Part shown: positions 1 to 5,775 of the stretch, in pieces
Numbering within the stretch: position 1 is the stretch's first letter
Layout: the number at the start of each line of letters is the position of its first letter
NCBI GenBank assembly: GCA_903928615.1
Contig: CAIYRJ010000398.1
Span: 1 to 13,578 of the forward strand
Direction: 5' to 3'
DNA: 13,578 nt
Source of the DNA: an uncultured Actinomycetes bacterium
Lineage (GTDB): Bacteria; Actinomycetota; Thermoleophilia; Miltoncostaeales; Miltoncostaeaceae
Made by a program: the position numbers and the translations under genes
The notes under the pieces: model-generated
Databases searched by the model: none
What the model was told of the DNA's origin: nothing
What the model saw: only the letters and a program-made list of their open reading frames with translations

Positions 1-350
1 AGCGACGCGCTCACGGAGTACTCCCACCAGCGCAGCGGGTTGGTGCCGCGCCCGAGGTTGGCGATGTACCAGCGCTCCGCGCCGGGCAGGGCGCAGATGA
101 GGTGGTCGGCCGCCGCCAGGAACAGGAAGATGGCGATGAAGGTGGCCAGCGGCACCTGCCACACCGGCTCGGTGCCCAGCACCGGGCTTCCGGGCGGTCC
201 GGTCATGTACGGGATGGTCACGCCGAGCGTGAACCCGTTGGACAGCAGCAGGATGGCCACGCCCTGGGCCGCATGGAGGATCGCCAGGGCGATGTTCCAC
301 TTGCGCAGGTTGGGCGCTGCCTGCTCGGGGGTCATCGCGTGCGCCGACAT
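1..350 (-). CDS. Heliorhodopsin, N-terminal part (gene continues beyond the left edge)
   Basis: The first 116 residues can be read from the ATG at 350-348. Heliorhodopsins are retinal-binding seven-helix membrane proteins, distinct from type-1 rhodopsins, whose N-terminus faces the cytoplasm. The fragment shows the family pattern: helix A with His26 (ILHAAQG), a YMTGPPG segment after helix A (residues 48-54), helix B with His83 (AADHLI), and RWWEYSVSAS at 107-116. In the last motif Glu110 matches the Schiff-base counterion (Glu107 of the type protein 48C12), and His26 and His83 match its His23 and His80. The retinal lysine in helix G lies outside the window. A TAAGGT ribosome-binding site sits 6 nt upstream of the ATG. 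The gene diverges from the methyltransferase gene with only 30 bp between start codons. Family assignment is by remembered motifs and is firm. The biological role (light sensing, or signalling to a partner) is unknown. Confidence 0.93.
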   Translation of the reverse strand, partial: MSAHAMTPEQAAPNLRKWNIALAILHAAQGVAILLLSNGFTLGVTIPYMTGPPGSPVLGTEPVWQVPLATFIAIFLFLAAADHLICALPGAERWYIANLGRGTNPLRWWEYSVSAS

Positions 351-356
351 GGCATG

Positions 357-374
357 ACCTTACCGCCATAAGGT
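357..374. promoter_or_regulatory. Mirror-image Shine-Dalgarno pair in a 30-bp divergent gap
   Basis: ACCTTA at 357-362 and TAAGGT at 369-374 form a perfect 6-bp inverted repeat with a 6-nt spacer. Read outward, each arm is TAAGGT, ending exactly 6 nt before a start codon: ATG of the heliorhodopsin at 350 (minus) and GTG of the methyltransferase at 381 (plus). The simplest reading is two back-to-back ribosome-binding sites. Because the gap is only 30 bp, each promoter must lie within or next to the opposite gene. A repressor operator at this dyad is an alternative. Confidence 0.7.
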
Positions 375-380
375 GCCGGT

Positions 381-1187
381 GTGGACGACGACGCCCTCAG
401 GACCATGTTCGCCGGACTTCGCGGCGAGGAGCGCCGCATACGCCGGCCGCCGCCCGACGGACAGGGCGGCCTGCTGCTCGGCGAGGGCGCGCGGGTGGTG
501 CAGCGGTGCATCGACGCCGGTCACCGCATGCGGGCCCTGCTGGTGAGCACGGCCTACAACGGCGCGCTGCCCTCCCCCGCCGTGCCCACGCTCAGGCTGG
601 ACCCGGAGGAGATCCAGCGCCTCACCGGCTTCGGGGCAATGCGCGAGATGCTGGGCGCCTTCGACCGCCCGCCCGATCCCGTGGCGGCCGACGTGCTGCC
701 GCAGGCCCGGCGCGTGCTGGTGCTGGAGGGCGTGATGAACCCGTCGAACGTCGGCACCATCATCCGCAGCGCCACGGCGCTGGGCGTGGATGCCACGCTC
801 ATCGGCCCCGGCTCCGCCGATCCCTTCGGCCGCCGGGCGCTTCGCACCAGCATGGGCGCCGCGCTGGTGCACCCCTGGGCCATCACGGCCGACCCCGTGG
901 CCGACCTGCGTGATGCCGGCTTCGCCGTGCTGGCCCTCACCCCGGATGCCGCCGCCGTGCCCATGCCCGAGGCGATCGACCGCGTGGGCGACGCCCGCGT
1001 GGCGCTGCTGCTGGGCGCCGAGGGGCCTGGTCTCACCCCGGCCACCATCGCAGCCGCCGACGAGGCCGTGACCATCCCGATGGCAGACGGCGTGGACAGC
1101 CTGAACGTGGCTGCGGCGGCCACGGTGGCCTGCTGGCTGCTGGCGGGAGCCGACGGCTCGGCCCGCCAGCCCCGTGTGCCCCGATAG
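381..1187 (+). CDS. TrmH/SpoU-family (SPOUT) RNA 2'-O-methyltransferase
   Basis: This 268-residue protein should transfer a methyl group from S-adenosylmethionine to a ribose 2'-OH in tRNA or rRNA. All three SpoU motifs are present. Motif 1 is NPSNVGTIIRSA (residues 120-131, with catalytic-type Arg129). Motif 2 is LLLGAEGPGL (209-218). Motif 3 is IPMADGVDSLNVAAAATV (232-249, with Asn242), which together form the SPOUT knot. About 110 N-terminal residues precede the knot and likely form the L30e-like substrate-binding domain usual in TrmH/RlmB/TsnR-type enzymes. The GTG start is chosen because TAAGGT lies 6 nt upstream. The exact target nucleotide cannot be told from sequence: 23S rRNA methylation and a thiostrepton-resistance-like role are both family possibilities. 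It diverges from the heliorhodopsin gene. Confidence 0.93.
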   Translation: MDDDALRTMFAGLRGEERRIRRPPPDGQGGLLLGEGARVVQRCIDAGHRMRALLVSTAYNGALPSPAVPTLRLDPEEIQRLTGFGAMREMLGAFDRPPDPVAADVLPQARRVLVLEGVMNPSNVGTIIRSATALGVDATLIGPGSADPFGRRALRTSMGAALVHPWAITADPVADLRDAGFAVLALTPDAAAVPMPEAIDRVGDARVALLLGAEGPGLTPATIAAADEAVTIPMADGVDSLNVAAAATVACWLLAGADGSARQPRVPR

Positions 1188-1190
1188 CCT
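1185..1190 (+). promoter_or_regulatory. Possible -10 box upstream of the secreted propeller gene
   Basis: TAGCCT fits the relaxed actinobacterial TAnnnT -10 consensus and overlaps the stop codon of the methyltransferase gene. It would start a leader of about 27 nt carrying the AGGAG site at 1213-1217. No clear -35 element is visible, so the call is tentative. Confidence 0.3.
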
Positions 1191-1223
1191 TCCGGCAACG
1201 CACCCCGCCCACAGGAGTTCCCA

Positions 1224-2588
1224 ATGCGCACCCGAGCCCTCATCGCCGCAGGCGCCGCCGTCACCGCCCTCGGCATCGCCACCACGGCGAGTGCAGCCGC
1301 CAACCTGGCCTACGGGTCCACCGTGGAGTACCCGCCCGGCCCTGGTCAGGCGATGGGCACCATGGCCACGGGCGCGGACGGCAACGTCTGGTACTCGTAC
1401 GCCAACCTCACGTCGCCGGGTGGCGGCCTGCGCGCGATGGCCACGGGCAGCAACCAGGTACTGGCCTCGTATGCCATGCCGATCACCCTCTTCCCCCTTC
1501 CCTACCAGGACCCGGCCTCCCTGGTGAGCGGCCCCGACGGGCGCCTGTGGTTCACCCAGGGCGAGGGACCGAGCGCAACGCCCATCCTCGGCGCCGTCAC
1601 CACCAGCGGCACGTACTCGGCATATGCGCTGCCCGCGGGCACGGCAGCCACGGGCATCACCCCGGGGGCGAACAACGACATCTGGATTGTCGCCGGCTCG
1701 GCGATCCTCAACTCCACCGTCACCGGCACGATCCGCTCGTTCCCGCTGCCAGCGGGCGTCACCGCGCAGGGCGCACCCACGATCGGTCCGGACGGCGCCG
1801 TGTGGTTCCCCGCCAGCCAGTCGGGGGCGGGTGCGCTCGGCCGCATGACCACCTCGGGGTCGGTGAGCGTGTTCCCGCTCCCCATGCCCCCCGGGGCGAA
1901 GCCGGGCTGGAGCACCATGGCCACGGCGCTCGGAGTGAGCCCCACCAACGTGATCTGGGCCACAGTGGTCGCTGCCGATCCCGTCGGCGATGCCTCGGCG
2001 GCGGCGATGGTGGCGAGCCAGACCACGGGGTCGATGGGCACCGTGGCGGCGCTGCCCAACTACAGCTGCGTCATGGAATGCGAGATCATCTCGGCATCCG
2101 ACGGCAACGGCTGGACCACCTCGGGCAACACCATCCTGCGCGTGACCCCCGGCGGAGTGGTGACGGCCTACACCGTGGTGACGAAGCCGGGCAACGCCCA
2201 GCTGTCGGGCCTCATCGTCGGCCCCGACAAGAACCTCTGGTTCACCGATGGCGTCGGGGGCAAGGTCGGTGAGCTCGCGATGCGCGGCGGCGCGCCCATC
2301 CCCGCACCCAAGGCCAGCATGATCAACGGCTACCGCAACAGCTCGGCCACGCGCGGCAAGAAGCTGCAGGTCATCTTCGAGGCCGGCCAGTCGGCCGCGG
2401 GCCAGTCGCGCATCACGATCTCCCGCAATGGCACCACCGTGCAACTGTGGAAGGGCAACGTGCGCCCGGGCACCACGCGCACCATCTCGGGCACCGTGCC
2501 CAAGTCGTTCCCAAAGGGCACGGCCACCGTGGCGCTGGTCACGCCCAAGTCGGCGGGCAAGGCCAGCACGACGGTGACGGTGAAGTAG
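1224..2588 (+). CDS. Secreted streptogramin-lyase-like (Vgb-fold) beta-propeller protein, probably non-catalytic
   Basis: This 454-residue protein starts with a Sec signal peptide (MRTR, a hydrophobic stretch, then an Ala-rich cleavage region near residues 24-27). An AGGAG ribosome-binding site at 1213-1217 fixes the ATG start. Blade signatures of the virginiamycin B lyase type recur: GADGNVWYS (about residue 50), GPDGRLWFT (103), GANNDIWIV (149), GPDGAVWFP (187), SPTNVIWAT (239) and GPDKNLWFT (333). About 100 C-terminal residues rich in Thr, Ser and Lys follow, ending STTVTVK. They look like an immunoglobulin-like or wall-associated tail. The translation contains no histidine, while Vgb lyases use a catalytic histidine, so antibiotic lyase activity is unlikely. 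Two close cysteines (NYSCVMEC, near residue 280) may form a disulfide. A binding or structural role at the cell surface is inferred; the ligand is unknown. Confidence 0.85.
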   Translation: MRTRALIAAGAAVTALGIATTASAAANLAYGSTVEYPPGPGQAMGTMATGADGNVWYSYANLTSPGGGLRAMATGSNQVLASYAMPITLFPLPYQDPASLVSGPDGRLWFTQGEGPSATPILGAVTTSGTYSAYALPAGTAATGITPGANNDIWIVAGSAILNSTVTGTIRSFPLPAGVTAQGAPTIGPDGAVWFPASQSGAGALGRMTTSGSVSVFPLPMPPGAKPGWSTMATALGVSPTNVIWATVVAADPVGDASAAAMVASQTTGSMGTVAALPNYSCVMECEIISASDGNGWTTSGNTILRVTPGGVVTAYTVVTKPGNAQLSGLIVGPDKNLWFTDGVGGKVGELAMRGGAPIPAPKASMINGYRNSSATRGKKLQVIFEAGQSAAGQSRITISRNGTTVQLWKGNVRPGTTRTISGTVPKSFPKGTATVALVTPKSAGKASTTVTVK

Positions 2589-2590
2589 AG

Positions 2591-2662
2591 AGGCGACCAC
2601 CGGAGTCGAACCGGTTCATGTCGGTTTTGCAGACCGATGCGTTCCCACTTCGCCAGGTCGCC
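2591..2662 (-). tRNA. trnC: tRNA-Cys (anticodon GCA)
   Basis: The minus strand folds as a full cloverleaf. The acceptor stem GGCGACC pairs with GGTCGCC (2656-2662 with 2592-2598). The D-arm is GCG/CGC, and the anticodon stem TCGGT/ACCGA encloses loop CTGCAAA with anticodon GCA. The T-arm is ACCGG-TTCGACT-CCGGT. The discriminator base is U, as expected for tRNA-Cys, and CCA is not encoded. The 3' end lies 2 nt from the stop codon of the convergent propeller gene, so unterminated transcription from either side would be antisense to the other. Confidence 0.97.
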
Positions 2663-2713
2663 GTGGGGGCCTCAGGGTAGGGGACCGCGCGGCCGGTCGC
2701 CAGAGGCGCGCTG

Positions 2714-2719
2714 TACGCT
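2714..2719 (+). promoter_or_regulatory. Candidate -10 box of a leaderless promoter for the PAP2 gene
   Basis: TACGCT fits TAnnnT and is followed by exactly 6 nt and then the GTG start at 2726. There is no Shine-Dalgarno sequence between. This spacing puts the transcription start on the start codon. The same arrangement recurs before 6545, 8564, 10164 and on the minus strand before 10123. Confidence 0.5.
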
Positions 2720-2725
2720 CGGTCC

Positions 2726-3394
2726 GTGGAGTACCCCTCTCCCCCACGCGCGATCCGCCTGCTGCTGGTCGCCGCCGCGGTCGCCGCGGCGGTGCTGCTG
2801 GTGCTGGCGGCGATCATCCTCGCGGGGGGCTCGCAGCCGCTGGGCATCGACCTCTGGGTGCACGACCGCGTGGCCGACCTGGCCAACGACGGCGTCATCA
2901 CCGTCGGCCGCGGCATCACCCACATGGGCGACTCCCTGGTGGCGTGGATCACCGCCGGCGTGGTGACGGTCGCGCTGCTGGCCTTCCGCAAGTGGCCGCA
3001 CGCCATCGCGGTGGGCGGGGGCATGCTGCTGGCCATCGGCATCGTGCGGGTGGGCAAGGCGGTGGTGGAGCGCGCGCGGCCGCTCGACGCCGTGGCTCCT
3101 GGCAGCGGCACGTCGTTCCCGTCGGGTCATTCCACCTACGGGGTGATGTGGCTCGTGCTGGGCATCGTTGCCACGCTGGTGATCCCGGCGCTGCGCGGCA
3201 GGCGGTGGCCGGTGGTGCTCGGAGCGGTGATCATGCTGCTCATTCCGATCACGCGGGTGTACCTGCGTCCCCACTGGTTCACCGACGTCATCGGCGGCCT
3301 CAGCGCGGGGACCGTGGCGTTCGCCCTGGCAGGTGCGCTTGGCATCGCCCTGGCCGTGCGGCACGCATCTAGGTCGGCCGGATCGTCGCCTTGA
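2726..3394 (+). CDS. PAP2-family membrane phosphatase
   Basis: This 222-residue integral membrane protein carries the three signatures of the type-2 phosphatidic acid phosphatase superfamily. They are K111-x6-RP (Lys111, Arg118, Pro119), FPSGH (131-135, His135) and TR-x5-H-x3-D (Arg177, His183, Asp187). The family removes phosphate from lipid phosphates such as phosphatidate, undecaprenyl-pyrophosphate or phosphatidylglycerophosphate. The catalytic histidine acts as nucleophile on the outer membrane face. Hydrophobic segments lie near residues 10-34, 72-87, 94-108, 139-155, 163-176 and 188-212. The substrate cannot be named from sequence. The GTG start lies 6 nt after a TACGCT box and has no ribosome-binding site. 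The 3' end overlaps the convergent lipoprotein gene by 26 bp. Confidence 0.9.
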   Translation: MEYPSPPRAIRLLLVAAAVAAAVLLVLAAIILAGGSQPLGIDLWVHDRVADLANDGVITVGRGITHMGDSLVAWITAGVVTVALLAFRKWPHAIAVGGGMLLAIGIVRVGKAVVERARPLDAVAPGSGTSFPSGHSTYGVMWLVLGIVATLVIPALRGRRWPVVLGAVIMLLIPITRVYLRPHWFTDVIGGLSAGTVAFALAGALGIALAVRHASRSAGSSP

Positions 3395-3968
3395 ACTCGA
3401 CGAAGTTGGTGGTGTTCCGCAGGCGCTCCCAGCGGGCCACCGACCATCCAGCGTCGTACCGGTAGACCTCGCTTCGCGCGCCCTCGCTCGGCTGGGCGAT
3501 CTTCTGGCACCACGTGACCTTGGCGGGACCCATCAGGTGGAACCCGAGGCACGGCGTGCCGATGGCGGGGTTGCGCGACTTCATGACCATCCTGGCGTCC
3601 CCCGGTGCGGCATCCCAGGAGTCGGCCTTCGACGCAATCCAGATGAAGCCGGTCAGATCGGTTGCGCCGCCCCTGCTGGTGTAGCCGGTCACCTTCACCG
3701 TTTCCCCGGGCGCGAGGGTCAGGAGCTGATCACCCTGCTCCGCCCCACCGATGTCGACGGTGAGGGCGTCCGGGAACTCGCTCGTGAGCTCCACGCGCAC
3801 GCAGCGGTAGGTGGTGGCCACGCATCCGGTGGATGCCGCCCGGGTGGCGGCCGTGCTGGTGGCCTCGCCCGAGGAACCGCACCCGCCGAGGATGGCTGGG
3901 GTGATCGCCATGGCCACCACAGCAGCGGTGGCGGAGAGTGCTGATCGTGGGGGGATTGATAACGACAC
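3369..3968 (-). CDS. Lipoprotein A of a tandem paralogous pair, unknown function
   Basis: About 199 residues are read from GTG at 3968. The frame stays open into the upstream tRNA-Gly, and the ATG at 4007 lies inside that tRNA and gives an artefactual MQKVEGSSPF start, so it is rejected. From the GTG the protein has a short n-region with Arg8, a hydrophobic stretch, and a lipobox ILGGC with Cys30. It should be a lipid-anchored exported protein. Later in-frame starts are too close to the lipobox. The mature part is clearly related to lipoprotein B: shared TRAAST-x-C, YRCV, an LAPG turn, a Pro-Cys-x-Gly segment, GW-x-x-A, and the C-terminal NTTNFV-x-F. Four cysteines after the lipid cysteine are shared, suggesting two disulfides. 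The GTG lies only 2 nt after the tRNA 3' end and has no conventional ribosome-binding site. I do not recognise the family. Confidence 0.8.
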   Translation of the reverse strand: MSLSIPPRSALSATAAVVAMAITPAILGGCGSSGEATSTAATRAASTGCVATTYRCVRVELTSEFPDALTVDIGGAEQGDQLLTLAPGETVKVTGYTSRGGATDLTGFIWIASKADSWDAAPGDARMVMKSRNPAIGTPCLGFHLMGPAKVTWCQKIAQPSEGARSEVYRYDAGWSVARWERLRNTTNFVEFKATIRPT

Positions 3969-3970
3969 GA

Positions 3971-4044
3971 AGCGGATGAAGGGACTCGAACCCTCGACCT
4001 TCTGCATGGCAAGCAGACGCTCTAGCCAACTGAGCTACATCCGC
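3971..4044 (-). tRNA. trnG: tRNA-Gly (anticodon GCC)
   Basis: The minus strand forms a full cloverleaf. The acceptor GCGGATG pairs with CATCCGC (4038-4044 with 3972-3978). The D-arm is GCTC/GAGC, and the anticodon stem TCTGC/GCAGA encloses loop TTGCCAT with anticodon GCC. The T-arm is GAGGG-TTCGAGT-CCCTT. The discriminator is U, as usual for bacterial tRNA-Gly, and CCA is not encoded. It lies between two paralogous lipoprotein genes on the same strand, 51 nt after one and 2 nt before the other, so all three could be on one transcript. Confidence 0.98.
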
Positions 4045-4095
4045 GAAGCGGCGCGGAGACTAGCAGCCGCAGGGGCCGGGGAGGGCCCGGAGGGA

Positions 4096-4665
4096 TCAGG
4101 TCGTCGGGAGGATGCGTGCCACGAACTGGACGAAGTTGGTCGTGTTGGGCTCGCGCTGGTAGGCCACCTTCGCCCAGCCGATGTCGGAGCTCATGACGCG
4201 ATGCGAGCTCGAGCCGGGCTGCGACGCCCCCACGCACGTGTTCGCCCTCAGGTCCGCGGCGCGGGCCACGATGCCCATGCACGGGCGCCCGACGCTCGGA
4301 TTCATCAGCTGGAAGGGCGCCTTCAAGCTCGGCACCTCGGTGCGATACACGTTGCCCTCGATGTCGAACTTGGCGAGCGCCCCGCTGCTCCAGCCGCGGA
4401 TCACGCCCGACGCCCCTGGGGCGAGCTCGAGGGTCGTCATGCCGAGTTCCTTGCCATCGGCGCGCACCGTCACCGCCTCCGGGAGGTCGTTCGTGAACGC
4501 CACGAGCACGCACCGGTAGACGGAACTGGGGCAGCTGGTGGAGGCCGCCCGCGTGGTTGCCGTGGTGCTCTCGCTCGCCGAACCGCACCCCCACGCGAGG
4601 AGCGGCAGGGCCACGGCGAGCGCAGCCGTGGCGAGGGGGCGGCGGGGGAATGTCGGGCGGGTCAT
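4096..4665 (-). CDS. Lipoprotein B of the tandem paralogous pair, unknown function
   Basis: This 189-residue protein has a basic n-region (MTRPTFPRRP), a hydrophobic core, and a lipobox-like LLAWGC with Cys27. Trp at the -2 position of the lipobox is unusual but tolerable. The ATG start has a GGAG ribosome-binding site close upstream on the minus strand. The mature domain matches lipoprotein A along its length: TRAAST-x-C, YRCV, T-x-x-x-P-x-A-x-TV, LAPG, NP-x-x-G-x-PC, and the end NTTNFV-x-F. Four post-lipobox cysteines correspond. It lies 40 nt downstream of the NIF3-like gene and is probably co-transcribed with it. The function is unknown; a small disulfide-stabilised surface domain is inferred. 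Confidence 0.88.
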   Translation of the reverse strand: MTRPTFPRRPLATAALAVALPLLAWGCGSASESTTATTRAASTSCPSSVYRCVLVAFTNDLPEAVTVRADGKELGMTTLELAPGASGVIRGWSSGALAKFDIEGNVYRTEVPSLKAPFQLMNPSVGRPCMGIVARAADLRANTCVGASQPGSSSHRVMSSDIGWAKVAYQREPNTTNFVQFVARILPTT

Positions 4666-4705
4666 GTCGGCTCCAGGGGGGATGAATGCGGCACGGCCGT
4701 GGTGA

Positions 4706-5494
4706 TCAGGCCGCGCACCAGGGGTCGGTATCGACCGAAGTAAACGCGACGTTCACGCCCGCCGCCGCGACGGCTTCGGCCAGACGGGGCGTCCATTCGC
4801 GCATGAGGTGCTGCTCCATGGCCCCGTGCGCCATCGTGACGAGCCCCATGCCCTCGGCGGCGTCGTGGTCGTGGTACTTGAGGTCGCCGGTCACGTAGGC
4901 GTCGGCCCCGGCCTGGCGGGCGGCCTCCACCAGCGACCCTCCCGAGCCCGTGCAGATGGCCACGCACGACACCAGTTCGTCCGGGTCACCGGCCAGCCCG
5001 GCATTCGCGCCGCGGGTGCCCAGGGCGTCCATGGCGCGGCGGGCCAGGACCGCCAGGGGCGTGGGATCGATGAACCCCACCCGACCGATGCCGAGCAGGG
5101 GGTCGGCCGGCGAGGGCGCCAACGGCGACAGGTCGCGCATGCCCAGCGCGTGCGCCATCAGATCGTTGAGCCCGCCGGCGGCGGAATCGAGGTTCGTGTG
5201 CGCGGCCACCACGCCGATGCCCTCCTCGGCCGCGCGCAGCACCAGCGCGCCCGCCGTGCGCGCATCGGTGACCGCCGACATGGCCGGGAAGATCGGCGGG
5301 TGATGCACCAGCACGAGGTCGGCGCCCTCCGCGACGGCCTCGTCGAGCACCGCCGCGCGAAGGTCGAGCGCCACGATCACCCGCGTCACGGGCCGGTCAC
5401 GCCTGCCGACCATGAGTCCCACGTTGTCCCATTCCTCGGCCAGCCGTGCCGGGGCAAGGGCGTCGAGCACCGCGAGGAACTCCCCGGTGTTCAC
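4706..5494 (-). CDS. NIF3/DUF34-family (GTP cyclohydrolase I type 2-like) metal-binding protein
   Basis: This 262-residue protein belongs to the widespread NIF3/DUF34 family, whose members bind a dinuclear metal centre and form ring-shaped oligomers. The visible ligand set is complete: His64-His65 in VHHPPIF, Asp103 in AHTNLD, and His223 with Glu227 in AHGAMEQH. The WDNVGL motif is at 22-27 and TGDLKYHDH at 202-210. The length suits the short form of the family, without the central PII-like insertion. Biochemical function is unsettled in the literature; GTP cyclohydrolase annotations come from one bacterial member, and a role in metal or nucleotide homeostasis is also proposed. The GTG start is chosen because it overlaps the upstream stop codon (GTGA), while the longer open frame reaching 5899 is antisense-like read-through. 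Confidence 0.9.
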   Translation of the reverse strand: MNTGEFLAVLDALAPARLAEEWDNVGLMVGRRDRPVTRVIVALDLRAAVLDEAVAEGADLVLVHHPPIFPAMSAVTDARTAGALVLRAAEEGIGVVAAHTNLDSAAGGLNDLMAHALGMRDLSPLAPSPADPLLGIGRVGFIDPTPLAVLARRAMDALGTRGANAGLAGDPDELVSCVAICTGSGGSLVEAARQAGADAYVTGDLKYHDHDAAEGMGLVTMAHGAMEQHLMREWTPRLAEAVAAAGVNVAFTSVDTDPWCAA

Positions 5495-5775
5495 TGCCGC
5501 TTGTCCTGCTGGAAGAAGCGCAACATCACGAGGCAGTCGACCGCCGCAAGCGCGCCCAGCACGCCGAGCACGATGAGCGTGCCCGGCGTGAGGCTGCCCT
5601 GCTGGTCGAGGATGATGCCGATGGCCAGGCCCCCGATGAACCAGATCAGCGCCCGGCCGTAGCGGCCGATGTAGAGGTGGCCGAGCCCGGGGATGATCAG
5701 GCTCAGGATGATGGCGATGGACACCGACCGGCCGGCGAACCGGCGGGGCGGGCGCCTTTCGGGATCCGGGCTCAC
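5491..5775 (-). CDS. Small two- or three-helix membrane protein with a TM2-like motif
   Basis: About 94 residues from GTG at 5775, chosen because it overlaps the upstream TGA as GTGA. The N-terminus is hydrophilic and Arg/Pro-rich (PERRPPRR). Hydrophobic helices follow at roughly residues 18-33, 41-56 and 64-82. The sequence IIPGLGHLYIGRYGRALIWF resembles the P-G-x-G-x-x-Y-x-G-x-x-x-x-G loop of TM2-type and related small membrane proteins. The C-terminus is basic and faces the cytoplasm by the positive-inside rule. It is translationally coupled on both sides to the MBL hydrolase and the NIF3 protein. The molecular function is unknown. An alternative ATG at 5805 would add 10 residues inside the upstream gene and is less likely. 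Confidence 0.75.
   Translation of the reverse strand: MSPDPERRPPRRFAGRSVSIAIILSLIIPGLGHLYIGRYGRALIWFIGGLAIGIILDQQGSLTPGTLIVLGVLGALAAVDCLVMLRFFQQDKRQ

Noticed and set aside
360..2600. A 746-residue open frame on the minus strand
   Set aside because: It is antisense to the methyltransferase and propeller genes, is rich in Arg, Gly, His and Ala as expected of a shadow frame at high GC, and has no recognisable domain.
3966..4007. ATG at 4007 as the start of lipoprotein A (MQKVEGSSPF...)
   Set aside because: This start lies in the tRNA-Gly gene. The peptide is the translation of the anticodon and T-arms, a known annotation artefact.
4073..4088. GGGCC...GGCCC hairpin between lipoprotein B and tRNA-Gly as a terminator
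   Set aside because: The stem has only 5 bp with no T tract, within very GC-rich sequence. Such hairpins arise by chance here.
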